Part shown: positions 1 through 12,332 of the stretch, in pieces
Layout: every line of letters starts with the position of its first letter
Position numbering within the stretch: position 1 is the stretch's first letter
Assembly (NCBI GenBank): GCA_905250025.1
Contig: CAJNOJ010000019.1
Location: 1 to 64,000, forward strand
Origin: Adineta ricciae
Lineage: Eukaryota > Rotifera > Eurotatoria > Adinetida > Adinetidae
Length of the DNA: 64,000 nt
Direction: 5' to 3'
Program-made: the position numbers and the translations under genes
Notes under the pieces: model-generated
Told to the model about the DNA's origin: nothing
Seen by the model: the letters and a program-made list of their open reading frames with translations, nothing else
The model's database searches: none

Positions 1-1787
1 AAAGAACTCTATTTATGTGGATAAATGAAGATTTAATGAAATATGAGATATGCGTGTAGCATATGTGAGATGGAAAAAGATGTACTTTTTTATTGCAATT
101 AATCAAACTTAATATCTCTGCTCTAGTCTCTACCAAGTAAAACATTCTATTGAAAATAAAATCAAATGATAATCGACGGAAACAGGCCGTTAGGCCATAC
201 TAATCTTTCATCTTACACTGTGTGTCCATTTCCAAGTATGTGCGATCTGTGCACACAAGTAGATGAACAGAAGGCAAAGTAAACTAGTCGTCATCATACA
301 ATTGAATCTGATCAAGACGAGTACTTCAACATACGCGCATACTGTTCATGACAAGTAAAAGAAAAGGAGAGAAAGGGAGCGAGAAAAGAACGAACGCGAG
401 TTCACACTGGAAATGCAAAGTTAATTGCTACTGTTTCTCTCTTCTTCATTCCTTTTTTTTCTGAATACTCGAGAGAGTTGTTGTCTCTTGTCATCTAATA
501 GAATATTCATTCATTATCTTTCTGTTGACTGAATGATATAAATCGAATTCGACTCACTGTTACTAATCAACAGTATTTTGATCTATTCTCAAGTCATTTA
601 ATTAGACACACCTTTGTAATTGTGTTTAATTAGTAATTAGAAACCATAACTACGAAACGAGTTACTCGACATCATGATTGATCTTATCAATTTACATGTT
701 GTACATAGGAGAGCAAGAACACCAGAGAGAGAGAGAGAGAGAGGAGAAAGATAGCTAAGACCAATGATAACCAATAAAATCTATTCGTTTTGTCGCTTAC
801 GTCAACATGGATGAACAGGTGAAAAAGTGATGTTGATGACGATTAAGCATACATACATCTGAACAGTGAAAGAAAGGAAGAAAGAAAAAAAAGCAGTATG
901 ACGACGACGGCGACGACGACGGAGAAGAAAGCAGTGTAGATAAATGAATGTGTATAATATGTTTCACTCCTATCAACTGACTGACTACCGCCTGCGGCGA
1001 TGATCAAGATGAAAATGATTAACATTCATTCAAATAATGAGTCAGTCTGTTCGTATGTATGTATGTGGAATGTGATGATGATGATGATGACATGCAATGG
1101 CAAAGCAAAGGAAAACGATAGATCACGTACATAACAATGACAATAACAGAAATAACCGAACGGTCTATAACGAAAGGACCTTCTTATCTTGATTACAGAA
1201 TATTGTTTAGCCGAAATGCGTAAATACAAATTTACAAAAAAAATTTTCATTCACATTCCAAATCTCTCGTTTTCTCGAAAATCGAGAGAAGAACGCAAAA
1301 GGAAAGAAAAATGAAAATCACGTGATTGATATACATATATCTCGCATTAGATTCAACATAGACGAGAGCATTTTCAGTAGAAAGCAGAGGAGAGAGAGAG
1401 AGAAGAAAAAGAACTGCATGCCGATAATGACCCATTTGCAATCGAGTACACCCTACGGGTAACGATCATCCAAATGTACTCTCGTCGATGACCAATAGGC
1501 ACTGGTGTGCTTCCATCAATTTCTAAATCAGACTGATCCGTTCTCTTTGCTCTTCCTTTTTTTTGTTCTCAAGGGTGTGATGTTCGCAACGGAGTCATCA
1601 ACAATTCCATTTTGTAATATTAATCGTATTGATTTTTCGAGAAATTTATTTGACTTGGTTGATGTTCAATAAGAGAAAAAAAAATCAATAAGAGACAAAC
1701 AAATAACAATTGATCGGACAAGAAAAATAAGAAGAAATATCTTGACTAGGCTTTCATAATTGGTTTCTATGTACAATTGAATAAAGA
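1..1787. other. Gene-free left end with low-complexity tracts
   Basis: I find no convincing coding region on either strand. The stretch is AT-rich and purine-biased. It holds a (GA)n run at about 724-743, a CGA-trinucleotide run at about 901-921 and an ATG/GAT run near 1075-1090. Open frames here are made of simple repeats and have no recognisable domain. It would serve as the 3' flank of PDS5 and the flank of a gene lying outside the window. Confidence 0.5.
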
Positions 1788-4700
1788 TCATTTGGAAAGA
1801 CGTTTTGTCGAACTAAAGTACACGTATATATATATTCAATGGATGAATCGATGGAATAAGACTTACCGAATTGTAGCTGAAACTTTTCGCTTTCGACTAA
1901 AAATGAAAACAAACAGATGGTGAATTGTTAAAATCGAAGTTTTTCTTTGAAACCTTCTCTTCTCATTTTCTTTTTCTTCTTGTTGTCTTCGTTGTTCTTC
2001 CTGCTCTTCATCGTCATCGTCATCATCGATTGTTTCACTCGAACTAGATGGTGGTTCTCTTGCACGGTATCGTTGTCGTTTTTTATTCGGTGAATTCTTC
2101 TTTGATTTTATTTTCTTCTTCTTCTCGTGATCATCATCTTCATCATCTGCTGCGATAGTTGTTGCCGGTGTAATCGCCATCTCACTAGATTCGGTTTCGT
2201 TGTCCGTATTATCATCTAGAACCATTGATTCGTTCTTTTTCGAACGTTTCGTCACCTTCTTTTCTTTATAAAAGTCGGGCAAATAATTTTTTGTATTCAA
2301 ATTTGTCTAGAAGGGAAGAAGTTTTGAAGATGAACTGAACAACACAATCTTTCACTCACAAAATTTGGTGGTGTGAAAAGAAGTGGTTCCCCGGAGAGAT
2401 TATTTCGTGAATCGGCAAAATCATACGCTTCGAGCGGCGATAAATCCGCAAAAACTGATTGAAATATATCAACAACCAAATAGATACGCTAGTTGACAAA
2501 CAAAGAATGGTTACCATGATCAAATAGATTTAGCTTTACTTACGTAATGTAGTTTGTCGTCAAGTGGATCAGCTTTCGAACGGCTATGTTTGATTGAATG
2601 AAGTAATTTAGGTATAGCACCATGGAAGCGTTTGTTTGTTTTCTCACGAGCTTGTAATATCAAACGTAGAATCCATTTCACTGAACTATGGGACGAAGTT
2701 TGATGAGAATCGAATTGAGAAGAAAGACTCGACATACTTTGTAATCGATTCAAGAACTTCTCGGTCGATTTCGACAACTAGACTTCGATTATTTGCATGT
2801 AAATACACCATCAATGAGATACACTTTTCAGGTAACAAACGTTGCATTGTTTCAACTAAGAAGTAACAAAAGTGTTCGAATAGGAGACGAATAAGTACGA
2901 TCAAATACCTGATCCTCTTGAAGCTAAGATATATAATCGTTCCATAACTGATTTAAGGTTTTTGGCAGTTGTCAGATCTTCGTCATCATTGGGCACAGAA
3001 ACCGTGAAACCAAGAAATAAAACGGACAATTTCCATTGAGCTACTCGATTTAAAATACGTTGAAGAAAGCGATGACGAACATGAGCATTTTGATGCTAAA
3101 TGTAAAAAAAGTTATTATGCGATTAGTTCGATGTATCTTGTCAAGCATACTGTGGCAGCAGCAGATAATTCAACGTAATCTGTTGGCGCAAAACTGTGAA
3201 AAACTTCCGGAATTTCTAGCATTCGAAGAACTTCAATGGATGCTTGTAATTGTAAAAAATGTCGGCCGAGTCTTCGATAAACAAACAAAATATTTTGAGA
3301 AAATAGAGGAATGTGAAACCGACTCATCCTTGGGAAAAATAAGAGCATCTTTGATAAACTTCAATAGGAATTTCAATATCGAATTGATGGTGTCAATTCG
3401 ATCTTCATCATCGGTATCTTCATTGTCATCGTCTTCGTTATCTGTCAGAAAAGTATTTCCATGACGTTGAACACGAATACAGTTAGCTGAGCGTGAGAGA
3501 AATTTCAGTTGATTAGCCTATAGACAAACATCAAAGAAGAGCTCAATGTATTTCGAATTTACATACTCTCATTTGAATGTCATTTGAAATTTCATCGAAA
3601 GATTTCATTGGTTCACCAAGGCTTTTTGGCTAAATGAAAAAAAAATAGATTCATATAAAATGAAGAAGATATGTATTACGTTGTGAAAGTGACGTAAGAT
3701 AACTTTGATGATTTGTTGGAGGATACTGAACATGGTTCGTGTCGATGGTGCATATTTTACGATATGACTAAGCAATAACCATCGATGCGATGATGCCGAA
3801 CCATCTGTTGACCACCAGGATGTTTTTGTCTAGAAGAGAAGAGATAAGACATATCGACTTAGTTTGATAAGATTACTTTGCCGAATAAGCTGTGTGTAAT
3901 GATGTGTTCCAGTTGTTGTTCATTGGATCCAACAATTGGTACAAGTGCACGTACTGCCCATTTACCCATTGTTGTCGTATCACCTTTATTAATTACGTCA
4001 ACCAATACATCAACTAGACGACTAGATTATCGTAGCAAAAGAAACGAGAGAATAATCTGATGAAGATGCAGAAGTTGTCATAATTTACTCAATAAGTGTG
4101 GTTTTGATCGAACCTGGACCGAGTAATGCACCAAATTCAGCTAGGATACCAAAAACAAATGTACCTGAAAGTAAACTATCAAGACCTAATACAGTTCGGT
4201 GGAATGAACTCACTGAGTACTGGTCGGTTTTCATCAATAACTGCAATAAATTTCTCCAAGATTTCAACATCCATACAACTCTCCAAATATGGTCGAAGTA
4301 CCTTGACATTGACACGTTGTAATTCGAGAAAAATAATTTACAGCCTCATCTTACTTTCGTCAATTTTCCCATTTGTTTGATACATCGATGTTGACGTTGA
4401 TCATATTTTTGTGATCGAAGATTCGTTACGACTGAAGAAGACGAAGACGAGCGATTATCATCATCACCATCATCGTCATCATCATCATCATCTGTCTGTT
4501 CTTCTAATTGTGCTTCTGGAAAAACAATCGAAAATAATCGTGATGTTTGTTCAATATCGAATATTTACCTTCATTGAAGTAAGTTTGCGCTGATGAGGGA
4601 AACTCTTCGAGAAAATCATGAGAAAAAACGATTGACACTCGACTGGCTAGACGATCCTCAACGAGTTGAACAGCTTCATTAATTGTTACTGTTGAGTCAT

Positions 4701-7195
4701 CCATAGTCGTCGTCTAAAGAAAGAAAGCTTGTTCGAAAACGGAAATAGATTCATTGGACTTTTAATATTTACATCTGCTGTTCTGGAAAATGTCGTATCC
4801 ACTAATGTCGATTGATCGATCGTCAATGATGACATTGATTGCAATTGTTCTCTTGCTTTTGGTTCGGATTTCATAATCCATTCTTGTAGTTTTTTCACGC
4901 CATGTTCTTTTGGTGCGAAACACACTTAACCAAAAACAAACGTCCATTTCACAACGATTACATGTAACATGTATGCTTACATTCGCTAAGTTTCTGTAAA
5001 ATTTGAGATAGTTTGACATGATCATCGTCATTCTCACTATCTAATTCATCCAAATCTGGTGTAATATCAATTGCGTCTTCTTCCTCTTCAGGATCACTTG
5101 TACTCATCCTAGTGAGACTTTTTTCACTTGCTGAACAACATTTTACAAGTGCTTTATGTAACAATAATCGCAATCTAAATCGATCAAAATTGATTCGATT
5201 GTTGTTTTCGATGTGATAACATACTCAGATTGAATATGAAGTAATTGACCATAATTTCTATGTGAACAATGACAAATGAATCAATGAATTAGAAAAAGAA
5301 ATGGATGATTTACTTTACACCCTCATCACCTAAATCCGATTGTGCGAAAATAAAAAATTGACGAGTTCGCTCGTCAATACGATAGTGTTCGAAAATAATG
5401 TTCTCAAAGAATCTTGTTTGAGATTCAATCCTACATAGTATTTCATGCGAAACATTAACAAAGTTCTTTCGAATATTACCGAACAATAAGATCTGGATGT
5501 TTGATCGCTGCATGGAGAACAATTCTTGGAACAATGTCAAGACGTGAACGAGTCGGCGATGGATACGGATCTTTGACGTAATAGAGACGATAAAGATAAG
5601 CGATTGTGTCAACACAGATAATTGCTACATTTGACTGAATGAAAGATTTCTTGTCGAAAAGAGAGAATATGAATATGAGTTGTTCCTTACATTTGAGTGG
5701 TTTGATGCAATGACAAGTAGATTGAGAAGAGAATCAGGTGCAGCATGATAACATTCTTTGATTGCTAAACTGATTTGATCAACAAGAACACATAGAAGTG
5801 AAGAAGAAATCGTATTCGAATCAAAACATTTGCTCAAATCATCTAAAGATGTATGCAATAAATAAACAGGAAAGAGAGAGAGAGCTTTTTAGATGACTCA
5901 CCAATGAGAATATTGGTGATATTAGCTTTTCGTAAAAGGTATCTGGAAAGGTTTTCAACCACAATTCGTTGAGATTCAGTGTCTTTTTCATGAAAACTAA
6001 AATTTGAAATAATTCAATCATGAAAACAATTAGTTTCAACATTACCTCTTTCGAAAATCATCGAGAACATCCGTACTTAATTCTTCTTTGATTGTATATT
6101 TTCCTGTAAGAACATCAACGAAAAACCGAACACCAATTTCATGTTGATCAGGGTTCGAATTCTACACAAAGAAAAGAACATTTGCATGAATGTATCCGTT
6201 TTCACGCTACTAGCTTCTTACTTTGAGAAATGCTTGGTGCATTGTCAATACCGGTGGAATGATTTCCGGAATGTGTACATGAACAATACGAAATAAATCA
6301 TAACTTTCTTTTAGTTTACGTTTGACATTAGAAGCAAATGCATCGAGGAAAAGCTTTCGAAAGTACTAAAATCATCGATAGAATAGAGATGAGTACGGGA
6401 GTGCGTAACCTACTTCACTAGTTGCAATTTTAAAACCTAAATTCATTTTGGCGAGAAGACGTTCAATGAATTTATATAAATCTGAATGTTCTTCATTATC
6501 AATTTCCTAGAAAACTCATTATGTTACTATGAATTCACTTTTCGGACATCGCTTACTTGAAGCAATGGTTTAAAGAAAACATCAAAGGTATGTGTATCGT
6601 TTCCTGAATGTAAAGATCCATAGGAATTAGCGATATCAGATGTAACATCGATCAATGCTTGCCAAATTGCACCGTATTCAGAATTACTAGATTTTCACAA
6701 ATAAGATTTTGTTCAGAGAAAAGGAATTCGTTCTACCTAGCTAATTCGCATGAAAATTGAATGAATCGAAGGATTGGGTCATTGAGTTTATCCGACCGTT
6801 GTTTGTTTGTCTTTTTGTAATCGGTGATTTGTTTGTGAAGTTGAAAGAAATCCTGATGAAAAAGAAAGTTCATTTAAAACATGATCGAAAGATGTGCTTA
6901 CTTTTCCTTTTGCTTTTAAGGCTTTGGTGGTGGAAAAAAATGAGTTTAGTTCATCGATCGGGTCTGACATTTGAAAGAAAATATTTGATTGAATGGAATA
7001 GATTTGATACTTTATTGCATAGAACAAACGAAAATCTTTTCTCTCTCGAATGTTACTAGGACTAATTCGTTTTTGAAAATTTACCAATAACATACATGTT
7101 GTATAGATGGCGTTGTTGAATTTCATTTTTGTACATCTTCTTCAGTCTTTCTTTGAGAAACATATATCTCGAGCTCGACTTATCTGTTATACCAC
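1788..7195 (-). CDS. PDS5: Sister chromatid cohesion protein PDS5
   Basis: PDS5 binds the cohesin kleisin with WAPL and sororin-type partners and controls cohesin release and maintenance in the nucleus. The product is a long HEAT-repeat protein in some 20 exons with introns of about 50-60 nt. The N-terminal exon (about 7125-7195) reads like the vertebrate start, with ITDK followed by FLKERLKKMY. The middle aligns with human PDS5 around DSLLNLLVIAS and IVLHAAIKHPDLIV. The C-terminal part carries PLLFTPPNF followed by NTKNYLPDF, which matches the human FFTQPDKNFSNTKNYLPPE region closely. The tail is acidic, then Lys/Arg-rich, and ends in a 25-nt exon (1788-1812) after a 54-nt intron. The first exon with the start codon is uncertain; a Met lies about 30 nt into the first recognised exon. 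The next gene upstream is the decayed GPCR. Confidence 0.88.
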
Positions 7196-7380
7196 CTAAA
7201 AATGCTGCGTGTTTATAATACAATGAGCGAAATGTTCATGTATGAATATTTATAGTATTTTATATATTTATAATAGAGAGTAATTTCTTATGATTGTGTT
7301 CGACGACTATAGGATTATTTTAAATAGATACTTGGATAAAGATGTGAAAACTTGATCCCCTTACACAGTCTGCAGGAATA

Positions 7381-8035
7381 TCATCTTTCGATTCAAATCA
7401 TATATGGGTATTCTAACCATCATTCCTGGCGTTATTGGTGGAGTTTTAAACATCGTTGTTTCCTTAAGTCTTTGCATCTTTCATGAACATTCTTCGAGGT
7501 ATTTATCTAGTATAGTCATGTCTGTAGCAAATCTTATTGAACTAATACTGGGTTATCTATACCGAATACTGGTTGATGGGTTCCTTGCTGAATAAATTAA
7601 GCATTCTTTCCTTACTTGTGCATTGCGAACTTATATCATTTACATCTATGGATTTCTATCTGTATCCAAATTTTTGTTTAGCTATCCTTAATCGATATAT
7701 GACAACGTCAGTACATGCTCGTTTACAACGATGGAGCCATTCAAACGTTGCTTATCGCACCTCCATCACAGATTGTTCATTTTAGATGTACTACCTTGCA
7801 TTGCACATTTGGTTTGCTTCAACTATGCAGTGATTCCGGGAAACTAACAGAAGTATCTGTACGATTGTTAACGCTAACTATTTTCTGTATATCGTTCGAT
7901 TTTATACACTGATATTGACATTATGATTGTGTTTGGATTACTAGCTCAGTGAAATGTTCAACAATTATCCTATCGAATGCTTCCGTTAGTTCGTCGGTGG
8001 GATGAAACACAAACCGTTCGGCGTATTTTTTTTTC
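7381..8035 (+). pseudogene. Decayed rhodopsin-like GPCR (bdelloid-type seven-TM receptor)
   Basis: The stretch at 7404-7595 reads as two hydrophobic helices, with a first helix around IIPGVIGGVLNIVVSLSL, then VANLIELILGYLYRILVDGF. This is the TM1-TM2 pattern of the peptide-receptor-like GPCRs that are abundant in bdelloids. The reading frame stops at 7595. The rest of the receptor is spread over other frames: a TM3 end near NRYMTTSVHARLQRW (about 7697-7740), then a TM5/6-like stretch near MIVFGLL and RRWDETQTVRR (about 7920-8020). Several frame changes and stops interrupt it. No introns would rescue it, because relatives are single-exon. I infer a dead gene copy, not an exon set. Confidence 0.6.
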
Positions 8036-8267
8036 TATGCACCCTATTAGCTATATCTATGTATAAACTCCGCATTACTTGAAAGCAATTAGATCTATTG
8101 AACTCATATTCTTAATGTCATAGCGCATCACTGTTCTTACGAACAGGACATATTCAATTAACAAAAAAAACAACGTAATTAAATATGAATTCTAGCATAT
8201 TATTTGATCGTAACATCGAATACATTTACATTTTAAATAAATAGTTCTACACGCATTGAATGTCTAT

Positions 8268-9228
8268 TCAAGAACGTTCATTTAAACGTTTTTCTAACGC
8301 TTTTGAACGTTGACGATCGATCTGCTCCATTTCACGTATTTTCTAAACGAAATTAAAATAAAGAAAATTCTATTTAATTCTTCATCCTATTCATACTTCA
8401 GCAATTTCATTCGAAATCACTTGCTGATAATCTTTTCGCTTTCCAATTGCAGCCATTTGATCCAGAAATTGTTTTCGTTCTTCAATTTCGAGTACCACTA
8501 CCAAAAGTATTAAACAAAACATTTTTCTATAAAAATGACAACTCATACGTACATTCATCGAATCGATCAAGTTCTTTCGGTGGTGTAGGTGATCGTTGTG
8601 CTGGTTTTGACGACACTTTTGTTGGATCAATACCATAGGCCATCATATGTGCTAGACGATCCTTGTCTTGCTCTGTGCGAGCTTCTGTGAAAGTGAAACA
8701 TGTTCTAAAATTGATTTCTTGAGCTAATCGAATGCATACTCATCGGTCTTGGTTGATAATCAGCAGGTATATAAGCACCAGAACTAACAATATCATTGTA
8801 TGAGCGTACTCCTGATCCGTGTGACGTTCTGAATTGAAAGATGACGATTGCCTTTTTTAACACGATCGATTACCTTGTTGAGCGGGAGCTTTCCACGCGC
8901 TTCATTGCAGGTGCTTTTGTTTGTGTCGATGAGGGACCGAGCTTTTCCGGTAAAGATTCACCACCTATAGATGGATAGATTAAAAAGTTATGTTCCATCT
9001 GATGGCCTCTTTTTAACATACGAAGCATGTGACTTGTTAGCTGTCGACGCTGAAAATTGTTCACTCGAGATTCATCCATAAGTGCTAAAAAGCACGAACT
9101 CATGCAAAGATACTAATTCTGACGAAATCCATACTTTTAAGTAATTTGGTTGTTTCTGTACTATATTGCGGCTTTCGAGTATTCCATAAACCTCCATCCG
9201 TGAACGGAATCGATGGTCTTTGTGCCAT
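8268..9228 (-). CDS. UPF0193 family protein (EVG1/C22orf23 homolog)
   Basis: This is a small basic coiled protein of the UPF0193 family, whose molecular role is unknown; the human member is C22orf23. The start MAQRPSIPFTDGGLW at 9228 splices over a 50-nt intron to LLKTLMDESRVNNFQRRQL, the family's hallmark N-terminal segment (human MLKESRLTNFQQRRLM). The C-terminal exons give ELDRF, then EIEERKQFLDQMAAIGKRKD and KIREMEQIDRQRSKALEKR, matching human EIEERREFLAAMEALGQGR and KLREMEDIDHRRSEELRK. It is about 190-200 residues in five or six short exons, the usual family length. I infer a ciliary role from the X-box in its promoter and its likely expression in ciliated cells. Confidence 0.85.
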
Positions 9229-9307
9229 ACTTCTCTTGACTTATTTACAACAGTTAGATGTGTGACAAAATGCACACGTGTACAACGACTCTTTTCTCAT
9301 CGAAGGT

Positions 9308-9320
9308 GTTGCTTAGTAAC
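9308..9320. promoter_or_regulatory. RFX X-box within a 26-bp palindrome
   Basis: GTTGCTTAGTAAC lies 80 bp upstream of the UPF0193 start codon. It fits the RFX X-box pattern of two half sites, GTTGCT and AGTAAC, separated by one base. The dyad extends outward to GAAGGT on the left and ACCTTC on the right (9303-9328), so the whole block is a near-perfect inverted repeat. RFX factors drive ciliary genes, and the position and orientation fit a promoter of the minus-strand gene. Confidence 0.6.
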
Positions 9321-9711
9321 AACCTTCACCTCGTAGGCGAAAGAATGGTATAAAATTTAAAATATTTAGCATTTCTTGAAAGCTTTGATTTAATAGGCAA
9401 TCAATGATTAGACTAGAGATTTATTTCGAAGAATCGCTTTTCACTTTAAATGAATTCATAGATCCACGTTTATACGATAAATCTACACATTCGTAAAATC
9501 CAACCATTCGTACCAGCAAAATAAAAATAATAATGATAGTCAAAAATGAAGACGAGCACCCTCAACTGTACTTCTACAAATGAGTATAAGCCAGGCATAT
9601 ACACCAAAGTAATTAATGCAAATATAGATGCACATTCTTCTAGAATTCCAAAATCATTATTACTTGGTCAGATACTGTAATAGATTATGAAATGTATACT
9701 TACCGCCCTAT
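9321..9711. other. Intergenic, nothing recognised
   Basis: AT-rich sequence between the UPF0193 promoter and the fold-back element. No coding pattern, RNA gene or repeat is visible. Confidence 0.4.
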
Positions 9712-10076
9712 AACATCGATGTAAAGTTAGCACGAACAAACGATATGTTAGCTAAAACCGTTTTTTATTAAATAAGTCCCGTCCGTGAAAACCAGTCGAT
9801 TCAACTCAGAATTTAATTCTGCATCAAATGGTGATGTTTACACTCACGGGACAAACTTTGGAAAAATTTTATTTGGATCATGAGTAGACTTATAGGAGAC
9901 AAAGAAAGATATTAGTAAACATTTCCCCAAAGTTTGTCCTGTGAGTGTAAACATCACCATTCAATGCAGAATTAGATTCTGAGTGGAATGGACTGGTTTG
10001 CGCGAACAGGACTTATTTAATAAAAAACGGTTTTAGCTAACACATCGTTTGTTCGTGTTAGCTGCACATCGATGTT
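9712..10076. mobile_element. Fold-back / MITE-like element, 365 bp
   Basis: Two inverted arms of about 150 bp (9712-9859 and 9927-10076) pair almost base for base around a loop of about 67 bp. The outer ends are AACATCGATGT and its complement. Inside the arms are the matching blocks GTTAGCTAAAACCG and CATCACCAT next to TTTACACTCA. The arms differ at scattered positions, so the copy is not fresh. There is no coding capacity, and I see no clear target-site duplication, so the family cannot be named. It resembles a non-autonomous DNA transposon (MITE or fold-back type). Confidence 0.7.
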
Positions 10077-11894
10077 TTGTTCGATGCAAAATATTTGTCG
10101 ACGGCTCAATCAGATCCTGAACACCTATGAACGATTCCGAGTACGTTTGACTGGTAATTTCACTCTCTTGCTAGTTGTGCTACATAAAAGCTTAGTAACA
10201 TTTGATGTCTCTTGATTTTCCTCAACGAAAGAGGCACAGTAATTTCATAATCCACAACTAATTCGATAGAGCGAGTCTACCATAACATCAAGTCATATGA
10301 AATCTCCATTCTGTCGTATATACTTTCTCTCGATAGATATTCATAAAAGAACAAAACGTATAATTCTGGGTTACTTTTCGTGTGTCGAACTGCCACATGC
10401 GATAGGTAGTATTAACGATACTTTTCATCAAACTCAACAGTTGAAGCGAGTCGAAATTCATTGTTCCTGTCACATATACCAACATTCTTTCTGAGCGACA
10501 ATATGATAACTAAATCTGCCCTCACGTCAGCCGCAGGTTTCGAAGTAGATAGAATAGAATCGAACGATATCTTCTTTCTTGCATATATGTTTGCGGTAAC
10601 TCAAACAGTGATGATACCGCTTAGGCGGTAAAAAAATATATTTCGTTGACTGATTATTCCTAGTTTCTTCATAGTATTGTTCATTTTCTATTTATCTGTA
10701 ATCAACGTACTTGTAAAGAAGAAATCTGACAGTAGTTTTAGACTTGAAAGTTGAATTCAAGTATTCAAATTTCAAGTTATGCGTGTATGGTTTGATTGAT
10801 GACATCAAACAAATTTGTTGGTAGTATATTGTCACTTCAAAACAAATTTCTCATGAACGTAACAGCTAACTTCGCTGCTTTTTTATACATTACTATAATC
10901 TATTCAAGGTGGGAAAATGCAAACAAACATAATAGTTAAAATCATCATGGATATAAATTCTAGTGACTTTTATTTTACTTTTTTTCTCTTTAAATAAACT
11001 TATTGAATCATATATTTCTTCTTCTGTTCTCTATCTTGTATAGATTTCTTTTCTTTTGTCTGATCGTTGTACCCGTCGGTTACTACACTTAAACGCAAGT
11101 GAAAATATGTACGCATGAATTTGATTTCAACGCGAGAAATGAGCGAAAAAAGTACGTTTTCTTTTTCTTATCACTGTTCTTTTATCTTTTCATGATTGTT
11201 CGTTTCCAAACAGAAATATCACAAGTTTACGAATAAATACGTGTTGTTTTTCTTTCATGACTCATAAAGATAAACAATTTCTTTTCTGTCGTAATTCTGC
11301 TGATGAAATAGTTTGCTGTCAACATGACTAATAAGTATTTTATCCTTTTCGTTCTCTTCATGTGACATGTCGAGAGGGAAAACTGAATACGTATATATAC
11401 TAAAGTAAACAGCTGCCGCAAAGGACATTTGAATATTCAATAATTGTTCGAAACTATAAGTAAGTATGAAAAGAGAAGACGCAAAAAAAAGAAACTACGA
11501 CAAAGCTTTGTACGCCTCCGTACATATTCTCGTTTTTTTGTCTGCATACATATTGAATTGAGGCTTTGTCGTCGTACGTTCTGTTTTTCCCTTCTGTTCT
11601 TTCTTCTACCAATGATGAGTGTGTGTGATGAGAGGGTGTTGTATATAATAGCTTTTTTTTCTGTTTGCCTCTCGCCACTTCATTTTTCGCCTCTGTGCAT
11701 GCTTCTTCAATTCATTTTTCTTCTTTTACGAAATGATACGAACGTCGCTTGCTTGATTTGACCTTTTACTCTAGCATTACGGACGAAAAACGACGAGAGG
11801 ACTGGAAAATGATGACCTACATTTGTATTCAAATTTCACCTATTTCTTTTAGATCTCTTCCATCTTTTTTTTCTCCGCATCTTCTCACTGCAAC
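10077..11894. other. Long intergenic stretch upstream of the PNRC-like gene
   Basis: No coding region supported on either strand; short open frames have no domain or homopeptide logic. The last 700 bases are strongly T/C-rich with alternating pyrimidine tracts. They probably hold the promoter and 5' UTR of the PNRC-like gene, and the tract CTCCGCATCTTCTCACTGCA runs up to its start codon. Confidence 0.4.
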
Positions 11895-12332
11895 ATGAAC
11901 AATAATCGAAAATCTCCATCCAATCAACAGCGTATGAAATCTTCTCACGCTATATCTGTTCCTCATTCCAACCGTATGCGATCAAATAGTAGTATGGGAT
12001 CATCGTATCCAAAAAAGACGAACTCTCATACGACATCACCAACTGCTTTATCAGCAAGTTCATCACCTGCTGTTCCACTATTCTACTCAAATGTCTATGC
12101 TGATCCTCCAGAATGTTCAGCATTGCCACAACCACCTGAATCGTGGTATTTGACAACGGTTGACGAAGTACCAACTGCAAAAATAATTGAAGAGATTAAA
12201 GAGAAACCTCAAGAAAAATCTACACGCAAACCAAATTACAAAAAGAATCACAAAGGTTTCTACAGTCCATTCTATAATTCTGCACGAAATTATAACAAGT
12301 TTCCTGCATTATACGTATCTGTTAAAGCTTAG
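11895..12332 (+). CDS. PNRC-like proline-rich coactivator / decapping adaptor
   Basis: A single-exon 145-residue protein, low-complexity and Ser/Asn/Pro-rich. Residues about 68-84 read VYADPPECSALPQPPES followed by WY. This is the conserved C-terminal signature of vertebrate PNRC1/PNRC2 (SEPPSPSVLPKPPSHW), where the LPxPP motif binds the EVH1 domain of the decapping factor DCP1 and links it to UPF1 in mRNA decay. The nuclear-receptor role known in vertebrates may not apply here. The tail is Lys/Tyr-rich (NYKKNHKGFYSPFY). The long 3' UTR runs to an AATAAA at 12934. The call rests on one short motif plus size and composition. Confidence 0.6.
   Translation: MNNNRKSPSNQQRMKSSHAISVPHSNRMRSNSSMGSSYPKKTNSHTTSPTALSASSSPAVPLFYSNVYADPPECSALPQPPESWYLTTVDEVPTAKIIEEIKEKPQEKSTRKPNYKKNHKGFYSPFYNSARNYNKFPALYVSVKA

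Noticed and set aside
843-1441. Three overlapping minus-strand open frames of 60-74 codons
   Set aside because: They are built from simple GA, CGA and CATCAT repeats, give hydrophobic low-complexity peptides, and have no domain or splice pattern.
10288-10494. Open frames on both strands of the same 200 bp
   Set aside because: The two frames mirror each other, neither has homology I recognise, and the region has no exon-intron structure.
11444-11761. 105-codon plus-strand frame upstream of the PNRC-like gene
   Set aside because: Arg/Phe/Leu-rich reading of a pyrimidine-rich leader; composition is that of T/C tracts, not of a protein.
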